Positions 1-5,372 of a DNA stretch of 16,063 nucleotides are shown piece after piece. Under the pieces are notes generated by a model. It made no database searches, was not told the DNA's origin, and saw nothing but the letters and a program-made list of their open reading frames with translations. Each line of letters begins with the position of its first letter. Within the stretch, counting starts at the first letter, position 1. Source of the DNA: Woeseiaceae bacterium (GTDB lineage Bacteria > Pseudomonadota > Gammaproteobacteria > Steroidobacterales > Woeseiaceae); contig JAKEGN010000187.1 in the NCBI GenBank assembly GCA_022615525.1, positions 1 through 16,063 on the forward strand, in the 5' to 3' direction. The position numbers and the translations under genes were made by a program.

Positions 1-1
1 G

Positions 2-313
2 CACTGGGTACACGGTGGTGAAACCAGCCTCGACAACCTGGTGCAGCTCTGCCGTCGACATCACCGGCTGGTGCACGAGGGGGGATTTGCCTGCGAGAAG
101 GACGCGAACGGTCGCGTCACTTTCCGCGATACCCGTCAGCAAGTACTCGGCACTTACGTGCTGCCGACCCCGTTACCGGATAATGCCACGATCGAGGACT
201 GGATGGTCTCGCGCATGCAGGACATCGAGATCGACGACACCACCTGCGTGCCCAACTGGAGGGCCGGCGACACGATAGACTGGAATCTCGCGGTGGGGCA
301 TTTGTTTCAATGA
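2..313 (+). CDS. HNH endonuclease-like protein, C-terminal part (5' end outside window)
   Basis: The reading frame is open from the left edge to a TGA at 311-313, so only about 103 C-terminal residues are present. The visible start is an HNH nuclease core: HWVHGGETSLDNLVQLC, then RRHHRLVHEGGF. The His-rich block, the spacing to the SLDNL helix and the LCRRHHRLVHEGG ending match HNH domains at the C-terminus of DUF222-type proteins. After the motif there are about 70 residues without a recognised domain, common in this group. DUF222/HNH proteins are often multicopy in GC-rich genomes and their biological role is poorly defined; some are mobile-element passengers. The N-terminal domain cannot be seen, so the DUF222 assignment is inferred from the HNH subtype only. 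Confidence 0.75.
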   Translation, partial: HWVHGGETSLDNLVQLCRRHHRLVHEGGFACEKDANGRVTFRDTRQQVLGTYVLPTPLPDNATIEDWMVSRMQDIEIDDTTCVPNWRAGDTIDWNLAVGHLFQ

Positions 314-427
314 GTTCCGTCCGCAGGCACAGGCACGGCATGTACAAACATGCGCGAACTGACGTGATTGCTGCAGCGCGCATAGCCTGGGGAAAGACAG
401 TTCACTTACCCTCGGTGGATGATCCGC

Positions 428-652
428 ATGTCCACCTTCCTCGAGCTGCAGCAGAACCAGCATTCGCTGGGGCTCTATTGCCTGCACTGCAATCGCTGGG
501 GTATCGCGGATCTCCAGGGCCTTATAGATACCGGCCGCGGCAACTCAGCGGTCACCGGCGCAAGGTTTCGTTGCCAGGATTGCGGTTCGATCGTGCAAAA
601 GCAGCTGCGGCCACCGGCACCGAGTCTCGGAGACACGGCAAGATATATCTAA
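428..652 (+). CDS. Small zinc-ribbon protein of unknown function
   Basis: This small protein of 74 residues begins MSTFLELQQNQHSLGLYCLH. It carries two CxxC knuckles, at about residues 18-21 (CLHC) and 49-52 (CQDC), the standard four-cysteine zinc ribbon. A stretch containing GIADLQGLIDTGRG lies between them. An in-frame ATG at 419 would add three residues. I prefer 428 because GGTGGA at 414-419 lies 8 bases upstream of it, whereas nothing suitable precedes 419. There is no signal peptide or membrane segment, so it should be cytoplasmic. It stands alone between the HNH gene and a minus-strand gene. I do not recognise a named family. The paired cysteines are what make this a credible gene rather than a chance frame. 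Confidence 0.65.
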   Translation: MSTFLELQQNQHSLGLYCLHCNRWGIADLQGLIDTGRGNSAVTGARFRCQDCGSIVQKQLRPPAPSLGDTARYI

Positions 653-654
653 TT

Positions 655-685
655 GGGATTGCTTCGCTACGCTCGCAATGACGGG
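655..685. repeat. REP-like dispersed repeat (GATTGCTTCGC...GCGCTCGCAATGACG type)
   Basis: The segment contains GATTGCTTCGCTACGCTC followed directly by GCAATGACGG. It starts 3 bases after the stop codon of the zinc-ribbon gene and ends before the stop of the convergent membrane protein. It has short complementary ends (ATTGC and GCAAT). The same core word recurs in intergenic DNA of many unrelated bacteria and is known for yielding spurious peptides containing HCERSEAI. Exactly that peptide appears when the minus strand is translated here. Only one copy lies in this window, so dispersal in this genome is inferred from prior knowledge of the motif. Confidence 0.65.
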
Positions 686-709
686 CGCCCAACGAAGGCT
701 GACGCAGGC

Positions 710-1426
710 TCAATCGGCAGCGGGCCCGCGGGTCCGTTGCAATTTCACGGTCGCATGCAGGCCGAAACCCGTGCTGCGCCAACTGTAGTAGGTCAACAGG
801 AAGAAGACCTGCATCATAAGTGCAAAAATCCATTCGATGATGTTCTCCGGCCGATCGGCGTTCTCGAGCACCGATTTCAGAACCAAATTGAGCACGCCGA
901 GCGCAAACGGCGCAATCGACAATACAAGCTGTATTCGCGCAATACGCTCGAGCACGGGATCACCGATCCTGTGGGACAACTTCAGTGAACTCGATGCCAG
1001 CAGGAGTTGTGCAATGACGGAAAACAAAAAGTACAAGTACACGCCGAAGCGACGCATGAACTCGTAGAACGGCTCGGTCGTCCCGAGAAAGGTTACGTAC
1101 AGAATCAGGCTCAAAGATCCCGCGATGCCGAATATGGCAATGGATCTATGCGATCGTAGCGGTACTTTGGCGGCTGCTTCGGTCGCGCGCAACCACGAGA
1201 CGTTCAGCACCCAGTACGCGCAAAGCAGGATCGTGGTCGGCAGCATGACTGCCCGGAACAGGTAGCTCGCCGGAGGATACCGTCCGGTGGCACTGATCGA
1301 CGCACACCCGTCGAAGTACGGTATGCAGGCCGGCAATCCGGCATATTGAACGGCGATCAGGTAACAGGCATGGATTGCAACTATCGGTGCAAGTCCTGTC
1401 GCGATAGGCACGATGCGCAGGTTCAT
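710..1426 (-). CDS. Frag1/DRAM/Sfk1 (CWH43 N-terminal-like) family membrane protein
   Basis: The protein has 238 residues and about six hydrophobic segments. The first helix is at residues 5-29; further ones lie near 58-80, 95-115, 125-150, 165-185 and 197-215. A polar loop after the first helix contains PYFDGCASISATGRYPPASY. The SxSxTG..PP pattern before the second helix resembles the Frag1/DRAM/Sfk1 family, related to the N-terminal domain of CWH43. Eukaryotic members act in lipid remodelling and autophagy; bacterial members have no settled function. It should reside in the inner membrane. It lies 23 bases downstream of mmuM on the same strand and is probably cotranscribed with it, but the pairing does not suggest an obvious shared pathway. 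No strong Shine-Dalgarno sequence precedes the ATG. The family call is from motif memory and is moderately sure. Confidence 0.65.
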   Translation of the reverse strand: MNLRIVPIATGLAPIVAIHACYLIAVQYAGLPACIPYFDGCASISATGRYPPASYLFRAVMLPTTILLCAYWVLNVSWLRATEAAAKVPLRSHRSIAIFGIAGSLSLILYVTFLGTTEPFYEFMRRFGVYLYFLFSVIAQLLLASSSLKLSHRIGDPVLERIARIQLVLSIAPFALGVLNLVLKSVLENADRPENIIEWIFALMMQVFFLLTYYSWRSTGFGLHATVKLQRTRGPAAD

Positions 1427-1449
1427 GTCGTCAGTCTACGCATCGCAAG

Positions 1450-2391
1450 TCAGTGTGTGCCGAGGCGCTCGCGCATTTGCCGGATGTGCCCCGGCCCCAT
1501 GCGGCAACAGCCGCCGATGAGTCGGGCACCGTCCCGTAACCATTGCTGCGCGGCATGGCCGCACTCCATTGGGGTCGTTGTGCCATGCCAGCTGTTGCTG
1601 GCGGCCTCGTAGCGTTCGCCGGAATTCGGGTAGACGACGATCGCCTTGCCCGGCAATGATTCCTTGAGCTCCCGGATCAATGACGGCACGAACTGCGGCG
1701 GCGTGCAATTGACGCCGATGGCAAGCACCGTGGGATGCTCGCGAAACAGCGCGGCGCACTGCCGTATCGGCGTGCCATCGCTGATGTGCGTTCCATCGCG
1801 ACAGGAAAAACTGATCCAGGCCGGTGTTTGCGTTGTTCGCAGCAACTCACCAAGCACGACAGCTTCCTGGTAATCCGGAATCGTTTCGCAGGCAAGAACA
1901 TCTGCGCCACTGGCGTCGAGCAAGTCGAGGCGGCGCGCATGAAAATTCCACAATTCCTCTTTCGAAACGCCGTAAGCGCCGACGTACTCGGAACCGTCCT
2001 GCAACGCGGCGCCGTATGGTCCGACGCTCGCGGCGATCAGGATATTGCGTTCAAGGCCCGGGTTGGCCGCGCTGAAACGCGTTCGTGCTTCGTCAGCCAG
2101 CTTGACCGAGCGGACGATCAGCTCGTCGGCTTCAGCGGCGGACAGGCCGAGCGTCATGAGTCCCTTCCGCGTCGCCTGGTAACTGGCGCTTATGATGCAA
2201 TCTGCCCCCGCCTCGAGGTAGGCCAGGTGCGCTCTCATGATCGCTTCAGGGTCGCTATGTAACAGCCCGGCCGACCATAGAGTCGGGTGCAGGACGGCAC
2301 CCCGCGCTTCCAGCTCGGTGGCAAGGCCGCCGTCGAGAATGATCGGGTCGCCATTCTCGAGAGCTTGTGCAAACAGTTTCGGCTCCGGCAT
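1450..2391 (-). CDS. mmuM: Homocysteine S-methyltransferase
   Basis: This 313-residue protein is predicted to transfer a methyl group from S-methylmethionine (or SAM) to homocysteine, giving methionine, in the cytoplasm. It reads as a complete homocysteine-binding TIM barrel. The N-terminal ILDGGLATELEARG (residues 18-31) is the family signature, followed by SASYQATRKGL (68-78). The zinc site is visible as Cys229 in GVNCTPP and Cys295-Cys296 in GGCCR. Length matches E. coli MmuM (about 310). It is single-domain, lacking the folate and cobalamin modules of MetH, so it is not a methionine synthase. No MmuP-type permease is adjacent; instead a Frag1-like membrane protein follows 23 bases downstream. 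The gene is divergent from rlmJ across a short gap with an inverted repeat. Confidence 0.9.
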   Translation of the reverse strand: MPEPKLFAQALENGDPIILDGGLATELEARGAVLHPTLWSAGLLHSDPEAIMRAHLAYLEAGADCIISASYQATRKGLMTLGLSAAEADELIVRSVKLADEARTRFSAANPGLERNILIAASVGPYGAALQDGSEYVGAYGVSKEELWNFHARRLDLLDASGADVLACETIPDYQEAVVLGELLRTTQTPAWISFSCRDGTHISDGTPIRQCAALFREHPTVLAIGVNCTPPQFVPSLIRELKESLPGKAIVVYPNSGERYEAASNSWHGTTTPMECGHAAQQWLRDGARLIGGCCRMGPGHIRQMRERLGTH

Positions 2392-2403
2392 GGGCAGATC
2401 TTA

Positions 2404-2444
2404 CCTGCATTTGAACGCATCGTGAGATTCAACAACAATGCAGG
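2404..2444. repeat. Interrupted inverted repeat in the mmuM/rlmJ divergent gap
   Basis: CCTGCATT (2404-2411) is the exact reverse complement of AATGCAGG (2437-2444). Nested inside, TTGAA (2411-2415) pairs with TTCAA (2428-2432). The dyad fills most of the gap between the two divergent genes. Its right arm contains CAGG, which lies 5 bases before the preferred rlmJ ATG at 2450 and is its best Shine-Dalgarno candidate. It could be an operator or an RNA fold masking the rlmJ ribosome binding site. It does not look like the MetJ box. Confidence 0.4.
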
Positions 2445-2449
2445 CACTT

Positions 2450-3292
2450 ATGCTGAGTTACCGTCACAGCTTTCACGCCGGCAATTTTGCCGATGTCATG
2501 AAGCACGTCGTGCTGGTTGCCTTACTGCGCTACATGACGCGCAAGGAAGCCCCGTTCTGCTACATAGACACACACGCAGGCGCGGGCGGCTACGACCTGC
2601 GCGGCGAGCATGCAAGGAAGACGGCGGAAAGCGAAGCAGGCATCGGCAGGATCAGTTTGGCGACTGACGCGCCGGCGCCGGTGGTGAGATACCTGGACAT
2701 CGTCCGCCGCTACGCCGCGACGGCAGGCCCGTCCGGGTACCCGGGATCGCCATGGATTGCGGCGGAACTCATGCGCAGGCAGGACCGGCTGATGCTGTGC
2801 GAACTGCATGGCAGCGACTTCCCGCAACTCCGGCAAATGTTCCGGCCGGATCGCCGCGTGCATTGTTACGCCGAAGACGGCTACCGTTTCAGCATCGGCC
2901 TGGTGCCGCCGGCAGAGCGCCGGGGCCTGATCCTCATGGACCCGTCCTACGAACTCAAAAACGAATACTCCATGGCGGTGACCACCCTCGGCAGGTTGCA
3001 CCGGCGATTTGCGACCGGAGTGTATGCGCTGTGGTATCCGCTGCTTGCCGGGCGCGACAGCGCAATGTTGAGACGCTCCGTTGACCGCCTCGGCATACGT
3101 GACATGCTGAACCTCGAACTGGTTATCGCGGATCGAAATGCGGATGTCGGTATGTACGGTTGCGGCATGATCCTGGTGAACCCTCCCTGGACATTGCGCA
3201 ACGACATGGAGCTCGCGCTGCCTTACCTTGCGGAGAAACTGGGGAGGAATATCGACAGCTCGTATCGAATCGAGGTATGGTCTGTCGAGTAA
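2450..3292 (+). CDS. rlmJ: 23S rRNA (adenine-2030-N6)-methyltransferase RlmJ
   Basis: RlmJ methylates A2030 of 23S rRNA using SAM. The product is 280 residues. It begins MLSYRHSFHAGNFADVMKH, which matches the N-terminus of E. coli RlmJ (YhiR) closely and decides the start. An ATG at 2438 would add four residues (MQAL) absent from the family. The SAM-binding stretch YIDTHAGAGGYDL (38-50) and the PGSPWIAAELMRRQD segment (98-112) are conserved. The catalytic motif at 164-167 is DPSY, where E. coli has DPPY; Asp164 is kept. The C-terminal GMILVNPPW is also family-typical. The distal end of the gene, including its stop codon, is part of a 50-base tandem duplication that leads into the cytochrome region. 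Confidence 0.93.
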   Translation: MLSYRHSFHAGNFADVMKHVVLVALLRYMTRKEAPFCYIDTHAGAGGYDLRGEHARKTAESEAGIGRISLATDAPAPVVRYLDIVRRYAATAGPSGYPGSPWIAAELMRRQDRLMLCELHGSDFPQLRQMFRPDRRVHCYAEDGYRFSIGLVPPAERRGLILMDPSYELKNEYSMAVTTLGRLHRRFATGVYALWYPLLAGRDSAMLRRSVDRLGIRDMLNLELVIADRNADVGMYGCGMILVNPPWTLRNDMELALPYLAEKLGRNIDSSYRIEVWSVE

Positions 3293-3377
3293 ACAAGGCA
3301 AACAAGTGGACAGCGCCACCGCATACTTGGTCTGCCGAGTAAACAAGTCAAATAAGTTAACACCGGCACCGCCTCAG
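3278..3377. repeat. Diverged 50-base tandem duplication spanning the rlmJ stop codon
   Basis: Two units with a period of exactly 50 bases begin at 3278 and 3328, both with TGGTCTG(T/C)CGAGTAAACAAG. Over the first 45 positions I count 38 identities. Unit 1 carries the rlmJ stop (TAA at 3290-3292). Unit 2 repeats the same Trp-Ser-x-Glu-stop coding tail out of frame. In unit 1 AAGG (3295-3298) lies 7 bases before a GTG (3306-3308). The matching positions in unit 2 are AAGT and GTT (3356-3358). Confidence 0.8.
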
Positions 3378-3835
3378 GGCACCGCCTCAGAACCCTTGCA
3401 GTAACAGCTGCGGTCATTTCCATTGCCGTATCGCTGTCGGCCGGCGCGGACACCACCTCGCAGGACGCATCCGACTATCGGAAATCCGTCATGACGACGC
3501 TCAAAGGACACATCGGAGCGTCCTCCATGCACGTGCGCGGACTGGTGGACGGACAGGAGTTCCTGGTCAAACATGCGAACGGGCTCGCGAACGGCGTATC
3601 GGAACTGCAGCACCTGTTTCCGGCCGGTTCCAACGTAGAGGACTCGGACGCCTTGCCCGTCATCTGGGAGAAGCCGGAAGAGTTTGCCGCCGCCATAGAC
3701 AAGGCGGTCGCTGCAACGCAGAAATTCGTCGCAGCGGCGGAGAGCGGCGACAAAGAAGCGATCTCGAGCGCATTTCGCGAGGTCGGCGGAAGTTGCCGCG
3801 GTTGCCACGACACATTCCGCGTTCCACAGGACTGA
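3356..3835 (+). CDS. Cytochrome c' (start codon not identifiable)
   Basis: The C-terminal heme motif CRGCH in GGSCRGCHDTFRVPQD, 14 residues or so from the end, and the start of the mature part (DYRKSVMTTLKGHIGASSMH) are typical of class II cytochrome c', a periplasmic four-helix heme protein that binds NO. The mature part would be about 128 residues, normal for the family. Upstream in the same frame is a clear signal peptide, with HRLRTLAVTAAVISIAVSL and then SAGA before the mature Asp. However, the frame opens after a TAA at 3353-3355 and has no ATG, GTG or TTG before the hydrophobic core. The first ATG (3491) lies inside the mature domain and would remove the export signal. The coordinate given is the first codon after the stop. 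The gene may have lost its start, use a non-standard one, or contain a sequence error. It overlaps the next cytochrome gene by one base. Confidence 0.75.
   Translation, partial: VNTGTASGHRLRTLAVTAAVISIAVSLSAGADTTSQDASDYRKSVMTTLKGHIGASSMHVRGLVDGQEFLVKHANGLANGVSELQHLFPAGSNVEDSDALPVIWEKPEEFAAAIDKAVAATQKFVAAAESGDKEAISSAFREVGGSCRGCHDTFRVPQD
3365..3390. repeat. Perfect 13-base tandem duplication
   Basis: GGCACCGCCTCAG occurs at 3365-3377 and again, without any change, at 3378-3390. It lies at the very beginning of the cytochrome c' reading frame, at the end of the second 50-base unit. Its length is not a multiple of three, so gain or loss of one copy shifts the frame. Confidence 0.9.
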
Positions 3836-4701
3836 TGATCGCATCGGGCGCGCGCAGACTGGCCATCGCGGCCGGACTGTTGCTGCAGGGAGCGGCCGGA
3901 GCAGCGGACGATGATCTCATTGCACAAGGCAAGTACCTCATCCATGCCGGCGGCTGCATTACCTGTCACACGGAAGACGCGGACGACGCGGTCCCGTTGG
4001 CAGGCGGCTATGCACTGCAGTCCCCGTTTGGCACGTTTTACGCGCCGAATATCACGCCCGACAAGGAAACTGGCATAGGCAACTGGAGCGACGAGGACTT
4101 TCTGCGCGCATTTTACGAAGGTACGAATCCGGAAGGTGATGCGTACTTCCCGGCCTTCCCGTACACGGCTTACAGCGGCGTGAGGCAGGATGAACTCCTT
4201 GCGATGAAAGCCTACCTGTTCAGCCTCGAACCGGTGCGCAAGGAAATACCGGAGCACGATCTGCCGGCCTTCATGTCCTCGCGGCTGGCAGCGCGTGCCT
4301 GGCAGCTGAGCTACTTCGAGCCGGCGCGCTTCGAGCCCGACACGACCAATTCATCGGCGTGGAATCGCGGCGCTTACCTGGTGCGGCATCTCGGGCATTG
4401 CGGCGAGTGCCATACGCCGCGCGGCACGCTCGGTGCCCTGCTGCGGGAGAAGGAACTGACCGGCAACCCAGAAGGCGCTGATGGCGAAAGCATTCCCAAC
4501 ATCACGGGCGACCGAAAGGACGGGATCGGCAAGTGGTCGCTGTCGGACATCGAATATTTTCTGGATATCGGCATGCTGCCGGATGGCGATTTCACCGGCG
4601 GGTCGATGTCGGACGTCATCGAAGACAACACCAGTCACCTGACACCCGAAGACCGCATGGCAATTGCGACTTACCTGAAGTCGCTCCTGCCCGCCGACTG
4701 A
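3835..4701 (+). CDS. Exported diheme cytochrome c (alcohol dehydrogenase cytochrome subunit-like)
   Basis: The precursor has 288 residues. MIASGARRLAIAAGLLLQGA with AGAA following is a signal peptide, so the protein works in the periplasm. Two heme c sites are present: CITCH at 41-45 and CGECH at 189-193. Each is followed by the pattern PNIT.D...GIG.WS (71-84 and 221-235), typical of cytochrome c subunits of quinoprotein or flavin dehydrogenases. Met258 in GGSM is a likely axial ligand for the second heme; I cannot point to the first with confidence. The ATG overlaps the cytochrome c' stop as TGATG, indicating translational coupling. An upstream in-frame ATG at 3793 would bury the signal peptide and is not favoured. 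No dehydrogenase subunit is adjacent, so the electron donor is unknown. The 3' end overlaps the convergent lysoplasmalogenase gene by 31 bases. Confidence 0.85.
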   Translation: MIASGARRLAIAAGLLLQGAAGAADDDLIAQGKYLIHAGGCITCHTEDADDAVPLAGGYALQSPFGTFYAPNITPDKETGIGNWSDEDFLRAFYEGTNPEGDAYFPAFPYTAYSGVRQDELLAMKAYLFSLEPVRKEIPEHDLPAFMSSRLAARAWQLSYFEPARFEPDTTNSSAWNRGAYLVRHLGHCGECHTPRGTLGALLREKELTGNPEGADGESIPNITGDRKDGIGKWSLSDIEYFLDIGMLPDGDFTGGSMSDVIEDNTSHLTPEDRMAIATYLKSLLPAD

Positions 4702-5372
4702 CTCGCCATCGACGTCGGCCCCGCACTCCCTGCGAGCAACAATTGCCCGCCGTAATAGAACGGCAGGCCCCAGACGTAATTCGGAAATTCCGTTTGCATG
4801 AACTGCCCGGCGGCGACTGACAGGTCGGAAAAATAAAAGAGCAGGGCACCGGCCGGTACGGCAAGGCCGGCACCGGCCCCTCTCGTGCCGATGGCGGCGA
4901 TCACCATGCAGCTGATGACCACGGTGTAGAGCCGCACCGGCATCTGCATGGCGCCAGGTACGTGTGGCAACAACCAGGCCGATACAACTGCTGAAACGAG
5001 CGCAACCGGAAAGGCTGCGGCGGCAAGCCATCGCCAGTTGATGCCGCGGGCGATAAACGCAGTTACGTAGGCGACGTGCGCCAGCAGGAACGAACACAAG
5101 CCGGACAGGAACAAGGCCTGCGTGCGCCCGAGCAGCAGCATGTCGCCGATCCAGGAGAGCAGGAGACCGGCCAGCAGCAGGCGGCCGAATGCCGAACGCA
5201 TTGCGCCGGCAGAAATCGCAAGCGCGACGAACGACGACGAAGCAAGGAGCTTTGCTGCGATGGCAGCGCCGTGAAATCCGCCGATCTGGCTCGCCACCAG
5301 CACTGCGCAGGCCAGCATGCCTGCGGTCACGATCGGGAGCCGCAGCCGGTTCCTGCTGGCCGTTTCAGCCAT
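4671..5372 (-). CDS. Lysoplasmalogenase (YhhN/TMEM86 family)
   Basis: This 233-residue protein is almost wholly hydrophobic, with about eight membrane segments. It fits the YhhN/TMEM86 family, which hydrolyses the vinyl-ether bond of lysoplasmalogens or related lysolipids in the inner membrane. Family-like features are the acidic-containing segment LLSWIGDMLLLGRT (73-86) followed by GLCSFLLAHVAYVTAF (91-106), and later GALLFYFSDLSVAAGQF (175-191). The conserved Asp in IGDMLLL and in FSDLS are candidate active-site residues. Its ATG lies 8 bases inside the end of ygiQ (sequence ATGGCTGA), so it is probably translated by coupling from ygiQ. Substrate in this organism is not known. Confidence 0.85.
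   Translation of the reverse strand: MAETASRNRLRLPIVTAGMLACAVLVASQIGGFHGAAIAAKLLASSSFVALAISAGAMRSAFGRLLLAGLLLSWIGDMLLLGRTQALFLSGLCSFLLAHVAYVTAFIARGINWRWLAAAAFPVALVSAVVSAWLLPHVPGAMQMPVRLYTVVISCMVIAAIGTRGAGAGLAVPAGALLFYFSDLSVAAGQFMQTEFPNYVWGLPFYYGGQLLLAGSAGPTSMASQSAGRSDFR

Noticed and set aside
310..681. 123-residue plus-strand open frame over the zinc-ribbon gene
   Set aside because: It overlaps the zinc-ribbon frame in another phase, has arginine/alanine-rich composition and no motif, and runs through the REP-like repeat.
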